Source: Lachnospiraceae bacterium | GTDB taxonomy: Bacteria > Bacillota_A > Clostridia > Lachnospirales > Lachnospiraceae | Reading direction: 5' to 3' | Length of the DNA stretch: 17,868 nt | Assembly: GCA_004556565.1 (NCBI GenBank) | Contig: SFGN01000054.1 | Span: forward strand, 1 to 17,868 | Notes under the pieces: generated by a model | Database searches by the model: none | What the model was told of the DNA's origin: nothing | What the model saw: the letters and a program-made list of their open reading frames with translations, nothing else | Shown: piece after piece, positions 1-5,923 of the stretch | How positions within the stretch are numbered: position 1 is the first letter of the stretch | Layout of the letters: each line of letters begins with the position of its first letter | Made by a program: the position numbers and the translations under genes

Positions 1-64
1 TTGAAAGCCTTTAATATCAGCAATACTTAAGAATTTCCTCGGATAATTGAATATCTGGGATAAT

Positions 65-100
65 GCGCTCTATCCGAGTTCTGGGATAGGGCGCACTTAT
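65..100 (-). other. oriT: oriT of MOBQ type: inverted repeat plus nick core
   Basis: An 11-bp inverted repeat (65-75 with 84-94, one G-T wobble, 8-nt loop) is followed by a core that reads TAAGTGCGCCCTA on the minus strand (99 to 87). Relaxases of the MOBQ group (RSF1010, pTF1, pSK41 type) are known to nick within TAAGTGCG/CCCT, which would put the nick between 91 and 92 on the minus strand. The matching MobA/MobL relaxase starts 270 bp to the right. The repeat and core are seen directly; the nick position is inferred from the family. Confidence 0.85.
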
Positions 101-127
101 GGACAACCAGAGGTCGTCCGTATAAGT

Positions 128-143
128 TTGCCACAGGTGGCAA
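128..143. repeat. Perfect inverted repeat in the oriT-relaxase leader
   Basis: TTGCCAC (128-134) and GTGGCAA (137-143) form a 7-bp palindrome with a 2-nt centre, 30 bp from the nick core. It could be a binding site for an accessory relaxosome protein or for relaxase autoregulation. No accessory mob gene is visible in the window, so the role is open. Confidence 0.5.
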
Positions 144-190
144 CCGGTCTGCGCTAACGCTTGCCGGGCTCGTTCCGTCGGCGGGCATTT

Positions 191-289
191 CATGCAGACC
201 TGCTCATGTCGCAGGAGGCACTCTTCGCCAGAGGGGCGCATTCCATGCAGGCTGTTATGCACAGAGCACTCTTACGCAGAGGGCGTTCC
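191..289. repeat. Imperfect tandem repeat of about 50 bp in the relaxase leader
   Basis: Two adjacent units (191-243 and 244-289) share the order CATGCAG, then a GCACTCTT block, then CGC-AGAGGG-CG, then TTCC, with small indels between them. The stretch lies between oriT and the relaxase. The relaxase frame stays open back to 161, but the strong ribosome binding site is at 352-360, so these repeats are better read as leader or DNA-binding sequence than as coding. This region (1-370) holds no gene I can support. Confidence 0.5.
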
Positions 290-370
290 GGCAGATACCA
301 TTCTCTTTTACAGGAAATGTTAACTGCCGGAAATCAATGCCGGGTACGGCAGAAAGGGGGGAAACGGATC

Positions 371-1957
371 ATGGCGATCTTTCATTATACGGTAAAGATT
401 GTCGGACGCAGCAAAGGGAAATCCATCATATCAGCGTCTGCCTATCTCAATGGTGATGTAATGAAAAATGAAGAAACAGGCAGGATCAGTTACTACACTT
501 CCAAAAGAGAAGTTGTTTATACCAGTTTGATGATGTGTGAAAATGCACCGCAGGAATGGCAGAATGTACCTGCCGAAAATATCAAACGGTTTCAGAAATC
601 TGTCCGGTATAAAAGGGCAGACAACAAAGAAGTTGTACTGGAGAAATTCAAACTTACTTTTCAGAAACAGTGCTTATGGAATGAAGTTTTGAAGATTGAG
701 AAAAGTTCAGATGCACAGCTTGGCAGATCGTTTGAGTTCTCACTTCCAAAAGAATGGAATCGACAGGAACAAATTGAATATACAACAGATTATATTCAGA
801 AAAACTTTGTGGACAAAGGCATGTGTGCAGATTGGAGCATTCACGATAAGGGCGACGGAAACCCGCATGTGCATTTACTTGTAACCATGCGTCCCTTTAA
901 TCCCGACCACTCATGGGGAAACAAAGAAGTCAAAGACTGGGAGTTTGTCAGAGATACTGACGGAAATATTGTGGTTGATGAATCCCACCCGGACTGGTGG
1001 CAGGATAAAAAGAATCCTGACCGTCATGGAATCCGAATTCCGGTATTGGACGAAAACGGTAATCAGAAAGTTGGTGCAAGGAACCGTAAACAATGGAAAC
1101 GGGTGCTGACCGATGCTACCGGATGGAACAATCCAAAGAATTGTGAATTATGGCGGAGCGAATGGGCGAAAGTCTGTAATGACCATTTATCAGTAGAACA
1201 ACAGATTGACCACCGTTCCTATGCAAGACAGGGAAAATTAGAAATCCCTACAATCCATGAGGGTGCTGATGCAAGAAAGATTGATGAGAAATTCCAGAGT
1301 GGACAGGTGCAGACAGCTTCATGGAAAGTAGAGGAAAACCAGATCATAAAAAGACAAAATGCACTGCTGAAAAAGATACAGACCAGTTTCGGAAAAGTAT
1401 CTGGTGCATTATCACAGTGGAAGGAGTGGTTAAATGACCTTAGAAGAAAGCCGGGAAGTCATTCCCATGATGGAGTCAATGATAAACCAGATCGAGGAAC
1501 AGCAGAACCTTATGGCAGAGATGGTACAGGAATTACAGGAACGGGACAGACAGCTTCTGTCCTTTCAGGAGCAGAACCAGAGTTTGCAGATCTTAAACAG
1601 CGAGTTATCCGGGCTTCTGAATCTTTTGCCAGATACAGAAGAACTGCTCTCCCAGATCGAACAGCAAAAAGTCAGAATCGAACAGTTGGAAAACGAGAAT
1701 CAGCAATGGCAGGAATTAACGCAGAAGCTGAACAACGAGAACAGCTTATTACTGACATTAAACAGCAGATAGAGAAAGCGAGGGATATTGATGAACGAAT
1801 GCGTAAACTTAGAGAACGTCGGGCGGGTGGAAGAACTCCTGGCAATGACGGAACAGATGCAGGACGAACTGGATCAGAAAGACCAGACAATTCTGGAACT
1901 GAACAGGCAGCTAAACAGATCGCTGACCTTGAACGAGAAATTGAACAGCGAAAATAG
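371..1957 (+). CDS. MobA/MobL family relaxase (MOBQ)
   Basis: This is a plasmid/element mobilization relaxase, expected to nick oriT and pilot the strand through a helper conjugation system. The 528-aa product starts MAIFHYTVKI. It has a candidate nucleophile Tyr25 in SASAYLNG, the position used by RSF1010 MobA, and a HUH metal motif in NPHVHLLVT (His166, His168, with His158 upstream). The ATG at 371 is chosen over the ATG at 161 because GAAAGGGGGG lies just upstream and homology starts here. From residue about 355 the same DNA also codes for two proteins in another frame, and the relaxase tail there becomes rich in Gly, Arg and Thr. The oriT at 65-100 matches its family. No type IV secretion genes are visible, so the element is mobilizable, not self-transmissible, as far as the window shows. 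Confidence 0.88.
   Translation: MAIFHYTVKIVGRSKGKSIISASAYLNGDVMKNEETGRISYYTSKREVVYTSLMMCENAPQEWQNVPAENIKRFQKSVRYKRADNKEVVLEKFKLTFQKQCLWNEVLKIEKSSDAQLGRSFEFSLPKEWNRQEQIEYTTDYIQKNFVDKGMCADWSIHDKGDGNPHVHLLVTMRPFNPDHSWGNKEVKDWEFVRDTDGNIVVDESHPDWWQDKKNPDRHGIRIPVLDENGNQKVGARNRKQWKRVLTDATGWNNPKNCELWRSEWAKVCNDHLSVEQQIDHRSYARQGKLEIPTIHEGADARKIDEKFQSGQVQTASWKVEENQIIKRQNALLKKIQTSFGKVSGALSQWKEWLNDLRRKPGSHSHDGVNDKPDRGTAEPYGRDGTGITGTGQTASVLSGAEPEFADLKQRVIRASESFARYRRTALPDRTAKSQNRTVGKRESAMAGINAEAEQREQLITDIKQQIEKARDIDERMRKLRERRAGGRTPGNDGTDAGRTGSERPDNSGTEQAAKQIADLEREIEQRK
1434..1772 (+). CDS. Nested coiled-coil protein inside the relaxase gene
   Basis: A 112-aa ORF lies wholly within the relaxase gene in a different frame. 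It has its own strong ribosome binding site, AAGGAG at 1421-1426, seven bases before the ATG. The product is acidic and Gln/Glu/Leu-rich with clear heptad character (for example LMAEMVQELQERDRQLL), so it should form a long coiled coil, with no catalytic motif. It ends 18 bases before the next ATG and shares that gene's frame, so translation of the two may be coupled. Function is unknown. Possibly it was once joined to the N-terminal coiled coil of the next gene. Its composition looks more natural than the relaxase frame over the same bases, which supports it being real. Confidence 0.6.
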   Translation: MTLEESREVIPMMESMINQIEEQQNLMAEMVQELQERDRQLLSFQEQNQSLQILNSELSGLLNLLPDTEELLSQIEQQKVRIEQLENENQQWQELTQKLNNENSLLLTLNSR

Positions 1958-2759
1958 AGCCGAGAATATCGAAGCATTGCGGACAAAATTAAAGCAAACA
2001 GAGGAACAATTAACCAGCGAGACAGACAGCAGGAAAAGAGCCGACGCAGAAGTCGTGGCATGGAAATTTAAGTACGAAAAAGCGGAGCAGGCAAAACGCT
2101 ATGCACAGACACACCAAAAGACGGTAGAGGTGCCTGTCGAGAAAAAAGTGCCTTATGAGAAATGCGATAACTGTGACCGTACTGCTTATCAGAAAGCAAA
2201 AGAAAAATGCGATAATCGAAAAATTCAGTTGGAGAAAAAATATAAACAAATGACAACAGGTTATGAAAGCCTTATGTTCCTGTTGGCATGGTACAGCATA
2301 GCAACTACACTGTTCACAGCTATCCTTTCTCCGGTTTTTCTTAACGACTGTATCACCTTTTTCGGTACGATTGGTAAAGGAATCATAAACCTGTTTCGAG
2401 AATTTGTTACAGGAGCAGATTCTTTCGGACAGTTAAGCAATGGAATCTCAAACAGTATCGTTTCCGGGATTGTGTACTGGCTGATCGCGGCTATTGTTAT
2501 GGGAATTTTATTCATTATAACGGGATTCCTGATAATTGGGATTGGCTATCAGGTGGGAAAAATCTACCGGAAATATTGTTGGGATATCATCAGCATTATG
2601 GTGGCAATAATGAGTACAGCTATCGTAATCTACTTTGGCGAATGGATAAAATCTGTCATTCCGATAAACCTCATTGTACTGTTACTACTTGTATATGTGG
2701 TCTATATTGGAATTCGATGTTATGTAAAAGACTGGCGAGAAGAGCGGGGATATTATTAA
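1791..2759 (+). CDS. Coiled-coil membrane protein, DUF6040-like
   Basis: The 322-aa protein has an N-terminal coiled coil (about residues 10-110), a Cys-x2-Cys pair in EKCDNCDR (125, 128), and four to five hydrophobic segments (about 161-180, 225-255 as one or two helices, 265-283, 290-309) ending in a charged tail. I recognise the conserved stretch VEVPVEKKVPYEKCDNCDR as typical of proteins called DUF6040 that follow MobA/MobL relaxases in Lachnospiraceae mobile elements; this is from memory. ATG 1791 is preferred to TTG 1788 because GCGAGGG sits at a suitable distance upstream. Its first 167 bases overlap the relaxase 3' end in another frame. It could anchor the relaxosome at the membrane, but that is inference from topology and context only. 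Confidence 0.72.
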   Translation: MNECVNLENVGRVEELLAMTEQMQDELDQKDQTILELNRQLNRSLTLNEKLNSENRAENIEALRTKLKQTEEQLTSETDSRKRADAEVVAWKFKYEKAEQAKRYAQTHQKTVEVPVEKKVPYEKCDNCDRTAYQKAKEKCDNRKIQLEKKYKQMTTGYESLMFLLAWYSIATTLFTAILSPVFLNDCITFFGTIGKGIINLFREFVTGADSFGQLSNGISNSIVSGIVYWLIAAIVMGILFIITGFLIIGIGYQVGKIYRKYCWDIISIMVAIMSTAIVIYFGEWIKSVIPINLIVLLLLVYVVYIGIRCYVKDWREERGYY

Positions 2760-2763
2760 GAAA

Positions 2764-2795
2764 AACACAGGGAGATGTCTTTATCTTCCTGTGTT
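2764..2795. terminator. Hairpin just after the mobilization operon
   Basis: AACACAGGGAGA (2764-2775) pairs with TCTTCCTGTGTT (2784-2795), a 12-bp stem with one G-T wobble and an 8-nt loop. It starts five bases after the stop of the membrane protein gene. The run of T that a terminator needs follows only on the minus strand, while on the plus strand an A-run follows. It may therefore stop antisense transcripts, or work poorly for the mob operon. Confidence 0.45.
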
Positions 2796-2854
2796 AAAAA
2801 TGAAGCATTGATTATTTTTATATGAGAGGGATTATCGGACAGACCTATATCGTG

Positions 2855-2870
2855 TTACAAAGTGTTGTAA
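2855..2870. promoter_or_regulatory. Operator-like palindrome TTACAA-N4-TTGTAA
   Basis: A perfect 6+6 palindrome with a 4-nt centre lies about 175 bp before the secreted-protein gene, in a 286-bp stretch with no gene. A TTGACC hexamer (2897-2902) with TATAAA (2917-2922) lies just downstream, but the 14-nt spacing is short for a promoter. It is a candidate regulator binding site for the cargo genes, with no regulator identified. Confidence 0.25.
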
Positions 2871-3045
2871 AGCCTGCAATTTCGTGATTTTTAAAATTGA
2901 CCATTTTATAGGATACTATAAAAAATAATTCAAAACAAGTCTTTTATTTTTTAAAAGAGTGATATATATTAAGTGTATACAAAAGCATGCGCATTCTTTT
3001 AAAGTCGTCTATAAATCTTAAATTCCTCAAGAAAGGAGGAAAATC

Positions 3046-3618
3046 ATGAAAAAAATTAAACGTTGTATAGCAATTATTTTGTCAATGGTTTTAGGATTTT
3101 CGATGTCAACAGTATCTTTTGCTAGTGAAAGGTATAATCAAAATGACAATTCGAAGGGGACTTGTAGTAAAGAAGATGTTGACTTATCCAATGGTGGTTA
3201 TACTATAATTTATGAAGATGGAGAATTATATATAGTTCCTTCTCAAGAAACACGAATGGGTGGCGGAATTGGATACTGTACTGTAAAAAATAAGACTTTT
3301 TCATATTCTATGACAAGAAGTCAAGCAGAGGCAGCTCTTAAAGCAATAAATGTGGGAGAGGGTGCGACTAAAAGTTTAGGGACTTTACTGCTAGCTGCTT
3401 TAGGTGGTCCTGTTGGTTCGGTTGTTGGACTCAGTGTTTCTGTAATTCTTAATTTTATCGGCGGAGAGAGTACTTACGTTAGTCATTTAAAATCATTTCT
3501 TAATTCGGGTAAATCTGTAGCATATTTTAAGTTTGACACACATTGTGTGAATAGAGGAACTATGTATGGAGATCCAATGTATGATTACGTGGTAGATAAC
3601 GTAAGAATGACTTATTAA
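3046..3618 (+). CDS. Secreted protein with Gly-rich hydrophobic segment, bacteriocin-like
   Basis: I do not recognise a family. The 190-aa product has a textbook signal peptide: KKIKR n-region, hydrophobic residues 7-23, likely cleavage after SFA at residue 26. The mature protein (about 164 aa) is polar at first. It then has a strongly hydrophobic, small-residue-rich segment (about 110-140) containing LGGPVG and further Gly-x3-Gly spacing, followed by a polar tail. Cysteines are at 40, 78 and 167. The ribosome binding site AAAGGAGG (3034-3041) is strong. The next gene, 8 bp downstream, encodes a two-helix membrane protein of 49 aa. A secreted, membrane-active-looking protein beside a tiny membrane protein is the arrangement of a toxin or bacteriocin with its immunity protein, which is inference. 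It is more AT-rich than the relaxase block. Confidence 0.6.
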   Translation: MKKIKRCIAIILSMVLGFSMSTVSFASERYNQNDNSKGTCSKEDVDLSNGGYTIIYEDGELYIVPSQETRMGGGIGYCTVKNKTFSYSMTRSQAEAALKAINVGEGATKSLGTLLLAALGGPVGSVVGLSVSVILNFIGGESTYVSHLKSFLNSGKSVAYFKFDTHCVNRGTMYGDPMYDYVVDNVRMTY

Positions 3619-3626
3619 AAAATTGC

Positions 3627-3776
3627 ATGAAAAGAAAGTATTGGGCGTTATTAGTTTTTGCGTTAATAATAGTATTGCAGTGGATTGGATTAGGATTTCA
3701 TGGTCAAATAAGGTTTATTTTTTTGATAATTATATTAGTTCTAATTGTTTTATTTGCAATATTATTGCGAAAATAG
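3627..3776 (+). CDS. Small two-helix membrane protein, possible immunity protein
   Basis: A 49-aa ORF starts MKRKYWALLV, has one helix at about residues 6-23, a short polar turn (GFHGQIR) and a second helix at about 30-47, and ends RK. It begins 8 bases after the stop of the secreted-protein gene and has no clear ribosome binding site, so translation is probably coupled. Size and topology fit small immunity proteins that protect a producer from a membrane-active peptide, but many unrelated small membrane proteins look the same. Confidence 0.5.
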   Translation: MKRKYWALLVFALIIVLQWIGLGFHGQIRFIFLIIILVLIVLFAILLRK

Positions 3777-3788
3777 CAAAAGTGATTT

Positions 3789-3890
3789 GTGAATAGTGAG
3801 GTAAAGGAACAAGGTGAAGCCGATACACTTAGGGCAGTCCTTTACGGAACGGACACAGCCAGTACCGCAATGATACATAAGAGGGCTTGA
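3789..3890 (+). pseudogene. Possible gene remnant (C-terminal fragment)
   Basis: A 33-codon open stretch starting at GTG reads like real protein (EQGEADTLRAVLYGTDTAST, then a basic end and stop), and a strong hairpin follows its stop, as expected at the end of a gene. There is no ribosome binding site, and a stop codon lies just upstream. I take it for the tail of a lost gene, or a very small protein. The family is not recognised. Confidence 0.3.
3801..3845. repeat. Inverted repeat GTAAAGGA / TCCTTTAC
   Basis: GTAAAGGA (3801-3808) and TCCTTTAC (3838-3845) are perfect complements 29 bases apart, just before the 3879-3920 hairpin. A direct repeat TCTATGTGTC follows at 3927-3936 and 3944-3953. 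Together they make this gap unusually structured. It may be a recombination or regulatory site, but nothing decides between these. Confidence 0.3.
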
Positions 3891-3920
3891 AAGAAGGTCA
3901 CAAACCTTGCAAGTCCTCTT
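3879..3920 (+). terminator. Strong two-part hairpin, likely terminator
   Basis: AAGAGGGCTTG (3879-3889) pairs with CAAGTCCTCTT (3910-3920), an 11-bp stem with one G-T wobble. An inner stem, AAGGT with ACCTT, adds five pairs. GTTTATTCT follows on the plus strand. It overlaps the stop of the remnant at 3789-3890 and would end transcripts from the secreted-protein operon. The T-run is imperfect. Confidence 0.45.
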
Positions 3921-3993
3921 GTTTATTCTATGTGTCGAGCCCGTCTATGTGTCAGATTGCATTTTCTGATAGACTGTTTCTTTTCGTGACTTA

Positions 3994-4092
3994 TCAAAGA
4001 AAGTTCTCCTGTCGGGTATGTTCCAATTGTTTATTTCGGATATAAGCGTCTAATTCACAATTATATTCGTAGAGGCGAAAGACTACTTTGTT
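3994..4092 (-). pseudogene. Possible gene remnant lacking a start codon
   Basis: On the minus strand 32 codons encode a protein-like sequence (NKVVFRLYEYNCELDAYIRN and on to a stop), but a TAG stop codon sits immediately before it and no start codon is present. One or two base changes to that TAG could have been an ATG. It lies just after the DUF6061-like gene in the same direction. I take it as a decayed small gene; the family is not recognised. Confidence 0.3.
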
Positions 4093-4105
4093 CTAAAAGG
4101 TATTT

Positions 4106-4342
4106 CTATATCTCTAATGAATCTTCCGCGTTCACCCACATCTGCAAATTTCCATCAAGATATAATCTTGCATATTCAAGTGGTTCATCAACTGCAAGTG
4201 AAGTTAATGCACAGTCTGATCCGGGAGTGGTTTTTAAATTCTTTTCTGCTTCCCAACAATCAATGCGAAGCATATAGCCAGCACTGGTATAAACATCAAT
4301 ACTGTTTCTGTGTGGATTGTATTCTGCAAATATCGTTCTCAT
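4106..4342 (-). CDS. Small protein, DUF6061-like
   Basis: The 78-aa protein (MRTIFAEYNPHRNSIDVYTS at its start) resembles in length and pattern the small proteins called DUF6061 that are common on Firmicutes mobile elements: an N-terminal beta-hairpin-like segment, a central Cys-Trp (IDCWEAE) and a C-terminal PLEYARLYLDGN-type stretch. The assignment rests on memory. No catalytic motif, signal peptide or membrane segment is visible. TAAGGAG lies about 11 bases before the ATG, a slightly long spacing. It stands alone on the minus strand, with a decayed ORF behind it and a 300-bp gene-free stretch in front. Confidence 0.5.
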   Translation of the reverse strand: MRTIFAEYNPHRNSIDVYTSAGYMLRIDCWEAEKNLKTTPGSDCALTSLAVDEPLEYARLYLDGNLQMWVNAEDSLEI

Positions 4343-4640
4343 CGTATCCTATCTCCTTATCATTCAATCAATCATCAGATACAAAAATCAGAAGCATTTC
4401 AATCAGTTCACCATGTCACTTTTATTTTGTGTTATACTGTTTTATATGATTTTCTTGCCCTTGTATTTGCCCTTATCAGAATTCGTAAACACTGATGGGA
4501 CGATATAACACAAGGGAAAGAATAAGGGAAAGCTCATCTGCGATAAATCCAGTGTTTTCAAGGGTTGGCAGAGAATTTAATAACAAGATATAACAGTTAT
4601 CAAATCTCTTAAAACAGGTGAAATCTCAATTGGGATTGGC
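4343..4640. other. Gene-free stretch with repeats
   Basis: No convincing gene is seen. The stretch contains ATCAG (4475-4479) and CTGAT (4492-4496) as an inverted repeat, a 9-base direct repeat AAGGGAAAG at 4512-4520 and 4524-4532, and CCCTT-rich sequence at about 4457-4474 that is roughly inverted to those repeats. Short repeats of this kind occur at recombinase arm sites, but no recombinase is present in the window. Confidence 0.3.
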
Positions 4641-4798
4641 TTACTTCTTGCTTTCGATAGAATGCAAAATGAAAGCACCCATTGCGGCAATAGAAAAAAT
4701 AATACCTAGTATGATCCAAGGTTCAGCATTGCACCAATGATGATACCTACATAACCGAATAAAATAGTTGCAATAATAGCAATAGCAATCTTACCCAT
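4641..4798 (-). pseudogene. Frameshifted small membrane protein gene
   Basis: ATG at 4798 follows AAAGGAG with good spacing and reads MGKIAIAIIATILFGYVGII, but hits TAG after 31 codons. Moving one base within the GCAATGCTGAA region (around 4727-4731) restores a continuation AEPWIILGIIFSIAAMGAFI that ends in a Lys-rich tail and TAA at 4641-4643. The total of 158 bases is one short of a whole frame, so a single base has been lost from a gene of about 52 codons encoding two membrane helices. The family is unknown. A sequencing error at this point is the main alternative. Confidence 0.55.
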
Positions 4799-4835
4799 AC
4801 GATCACACTCCTTTGTCAAATTCAAATAATCGCAC

Positions 4836-4865
4836 GCATTCAGACTCTGTATAAAGACTGAATGC
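4836..4865 (-). terminator. Hairpin after the Doc toxin gene
   Basis: GCATTCAG (4836-4843) pairs with CTGAATGC (4858-4865), an 8-bp stem with a 14-nt loop, 22 bases past the toxin stop. On the minus strand GTGCGATTATTTG follows, a weak T-rich tail. It may be a modest terminator for the toxin-antitoxin operon. Confidence 0.35.
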
Positions 4866-4887
4866 ACGCATTATATAAAATAAATAA

Positions 4888-5265
4888 TTACTCTTGATGT
4901 TCCAATACCCACCTAAGCATCGCTTCATACTCCAAGCTACCATCTGCTACTGAAAGAACCATTTCATATAGTTCTTTTTGTGTATACCGTAATTCAATTC
5001 CATTTAAAGCAAAGAATACAAGCATCGCATGCGTTCCTATACGTTTGTTCCCATCCAACATACAATGATTTTTTATCAAACCATAGCCAAGACGTGTACC
5101 TTTTGCTTGGATCGTTGGATATAATTCCTCTCCGCCAAATGCTTGAAACGGCGTCTCAATAGCCGATTCCAATAAATTGAAATCTCTTACACCATCAATT
5201 CCACCGGTCTGTTCAATGAGCTGTGAATGGAGCATCAAAATCTGCTCTTTACTCAGTCTTTTCAT
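4888..5265 (-). CDS. doc: Doc-type toxin (Fic/Doc family)
   Basis: Doc toxins are kinases of the Fic fold that phosphorylate elongation factor Tu and stop translation until the antitoxin binds. The 125-aa protein has the usual length for the family and the active-site loop HCMLDGNKRIG (His67, Asp71, Gly72, Asn73, Lys74, Arg75), close to the Doc form H-x-F-x-D-x-N-K-R, with Met in place of the usual Phe. It follows the Phd antitoxin gene with a 4-base ATGA overlap, the standard toxin-antitoxin layout. It is intact and probably active. Its likely job is to stabilise this mobile region. Confidence 0.9.
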   Translation of the reverse strand: MKRLSKEQILMLHSQLIEQTGGIDGVRDFNLLESAIETPFQAFGGEELYPTIQAKGTRLGYGLIKNHCMLDGNKRIGTHAMLVFFALNGIELRYTQKELYEMVLSVADGSLEYEAMLRWVLEHQE

Positions 5266-5504
5266 TTAGAAAGCACCTCGTAAGCTTCTTTATTCTGTGC
5301 AAGTAATCGCTTTGAAATCTCAAGTACATCTTCATCCTTAGCTACAGCACTTTCTTCCGCTTTGCTAAAATCGATTACTAAATATCTTGGTGCATTATTC
5401 TTAAGTATAACAACTGAGCCAAGCTCATCTACTAATCTTGCAACTTTTGAAAAGTTCTGATTTGCTTCTGTAATTGAAACCATTGTGTTTGTATCTACTG
5501 TCAT
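5262..5504 (-). CDS. phd: Phd/YefM-type antitoxin
   Basis: The 80-aa antitoxin of the Doc toxin has an N-terminal DNA-binding domain typical of Phd/YefM (VSITEANQNFSKVARLVDEL, about residues 9-28, then a beta segment VVILKNNAPRYLVID). A charged C-terminal tail (about 50-80) is the part that normally wraps the toxin. TAGGAGG is well spaced before ATG 5504. It overlaps the toxin gene by 4 bases. Proteins of this family repress their own promoter, and a palindrome-like A/T element lies over the -10 box. Confidence 0.9.
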   Translation of the reverse strand: MTVDTNTMVSITEANQNFSKVARLVDELGSVVILKNNAPRYLVIDFSKAEESAVAKDEDVLEISKRLLAQNKEAYEVLSK

Positions 5505-5524
5505 GCGAACACCTCCTAAATCTT

Positions 5525-5562
5525 ATATAGTTAGTATATCACTTTTTCTAGGATAAATTCAA
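5525..5562 (-). promoter_or_regulatory. Promoter and likely operator of phd-doc
   Basis: On the minus strand TTGAAT (5562-5557) and TATACT (5538-5533) are 18 bases apart, about 30 bases before the antitoxin start. ATATA and TATAT arms spaced by 5 bases (5525-5539) overlap the -10 box and could be the Phd binding site. The promoter lies inside the disrupted tail of the macro-domain ORF. Confidence 0.55.
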
Positions 5563-5904
5563 CCTATTCCAATATATTATAGTTAAATATCCGCCATAAT
5601 GTGAACTTCCAAAAATCCAACTTGCAAGAAGTTCCTCTTCCTTACCTCTGCCGCCATTCCAAATCGGACCTACAGTATGTATCACATAATCGCATGGCAG
5701 ATTATATGCTTTTGTAATCTTTGCCTGACCTGTCTCACAACCATGAAGATTCCTACACTCTGCTAGAAGTTCCGGTCCTGCTGCCCTGTGAATGGCACCA
5801 TCAACTCCACCTCCTCCTAAAAGAGAATTGTTTGCAGCATTTACGATTGCCTGAACATCTGTAATTTTCGTAATATCACCTTTTACCGTCTTGATTAAAT
5901 ACAT
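5548..5904 (-). pseudogene. Macro-domain protein, C-terminal half lost
   Basis: Macro domains of this kind bind ADP-ribose and often hydrolyse O-acetyl-ADP-ribose or remove ADP-ribose from proteins. Residues 1-94 match the family well: VKGDIT near the start, then VNAANNSLLGGGGVDGAIHR (21-40), the ADP-ribose binding loop, and the VIHTVGPIW strand. Family members are about 170 residues or longer. Here the sequence turns into unrelated WIFGSSHYGGYLT after residue 94 and stops at 118, so the second phosphate-binding loop is missing. The break is at about 5618-5621. It is last in the minus-strand run, 19 bases after the peptide deformylase gene. Very likely non-functional. Confidence 0.75.
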
Positions 5905-5923
5905 TTTCCCACCTGCCTGATTC

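Noticed and set aside
17..262. 81-aa open frame on the minus strand across oriT
   Set aside because: It overlaps the oriT repeat and the tandem repeats, has no ribosome binding site and an odd Cys/Arg-rich composition, so it is a chance frame.
161..370. Upstream extension of the relaxase by 70 codons
   Set aside because: The frame is open but low in plausibility (Arg-rich, across repeats), while a strong ribosome binding site and the conserved MAIFHY start are at 371.
1672..2061. 129-aa minus-strand open frame
   Set aside because: It is antisense to the relaxase tail and the coiled-coil genes; the composition follows from complementing Glu/Gln/Arg-rich codons.
4495..4593. 32-codon plus-strand open frame (MGRYNTRERIRESS start)
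   Set aside because: No ribosome binding site and a basic, repeat-derived sequence; it may be chance. I could not link it to any family.
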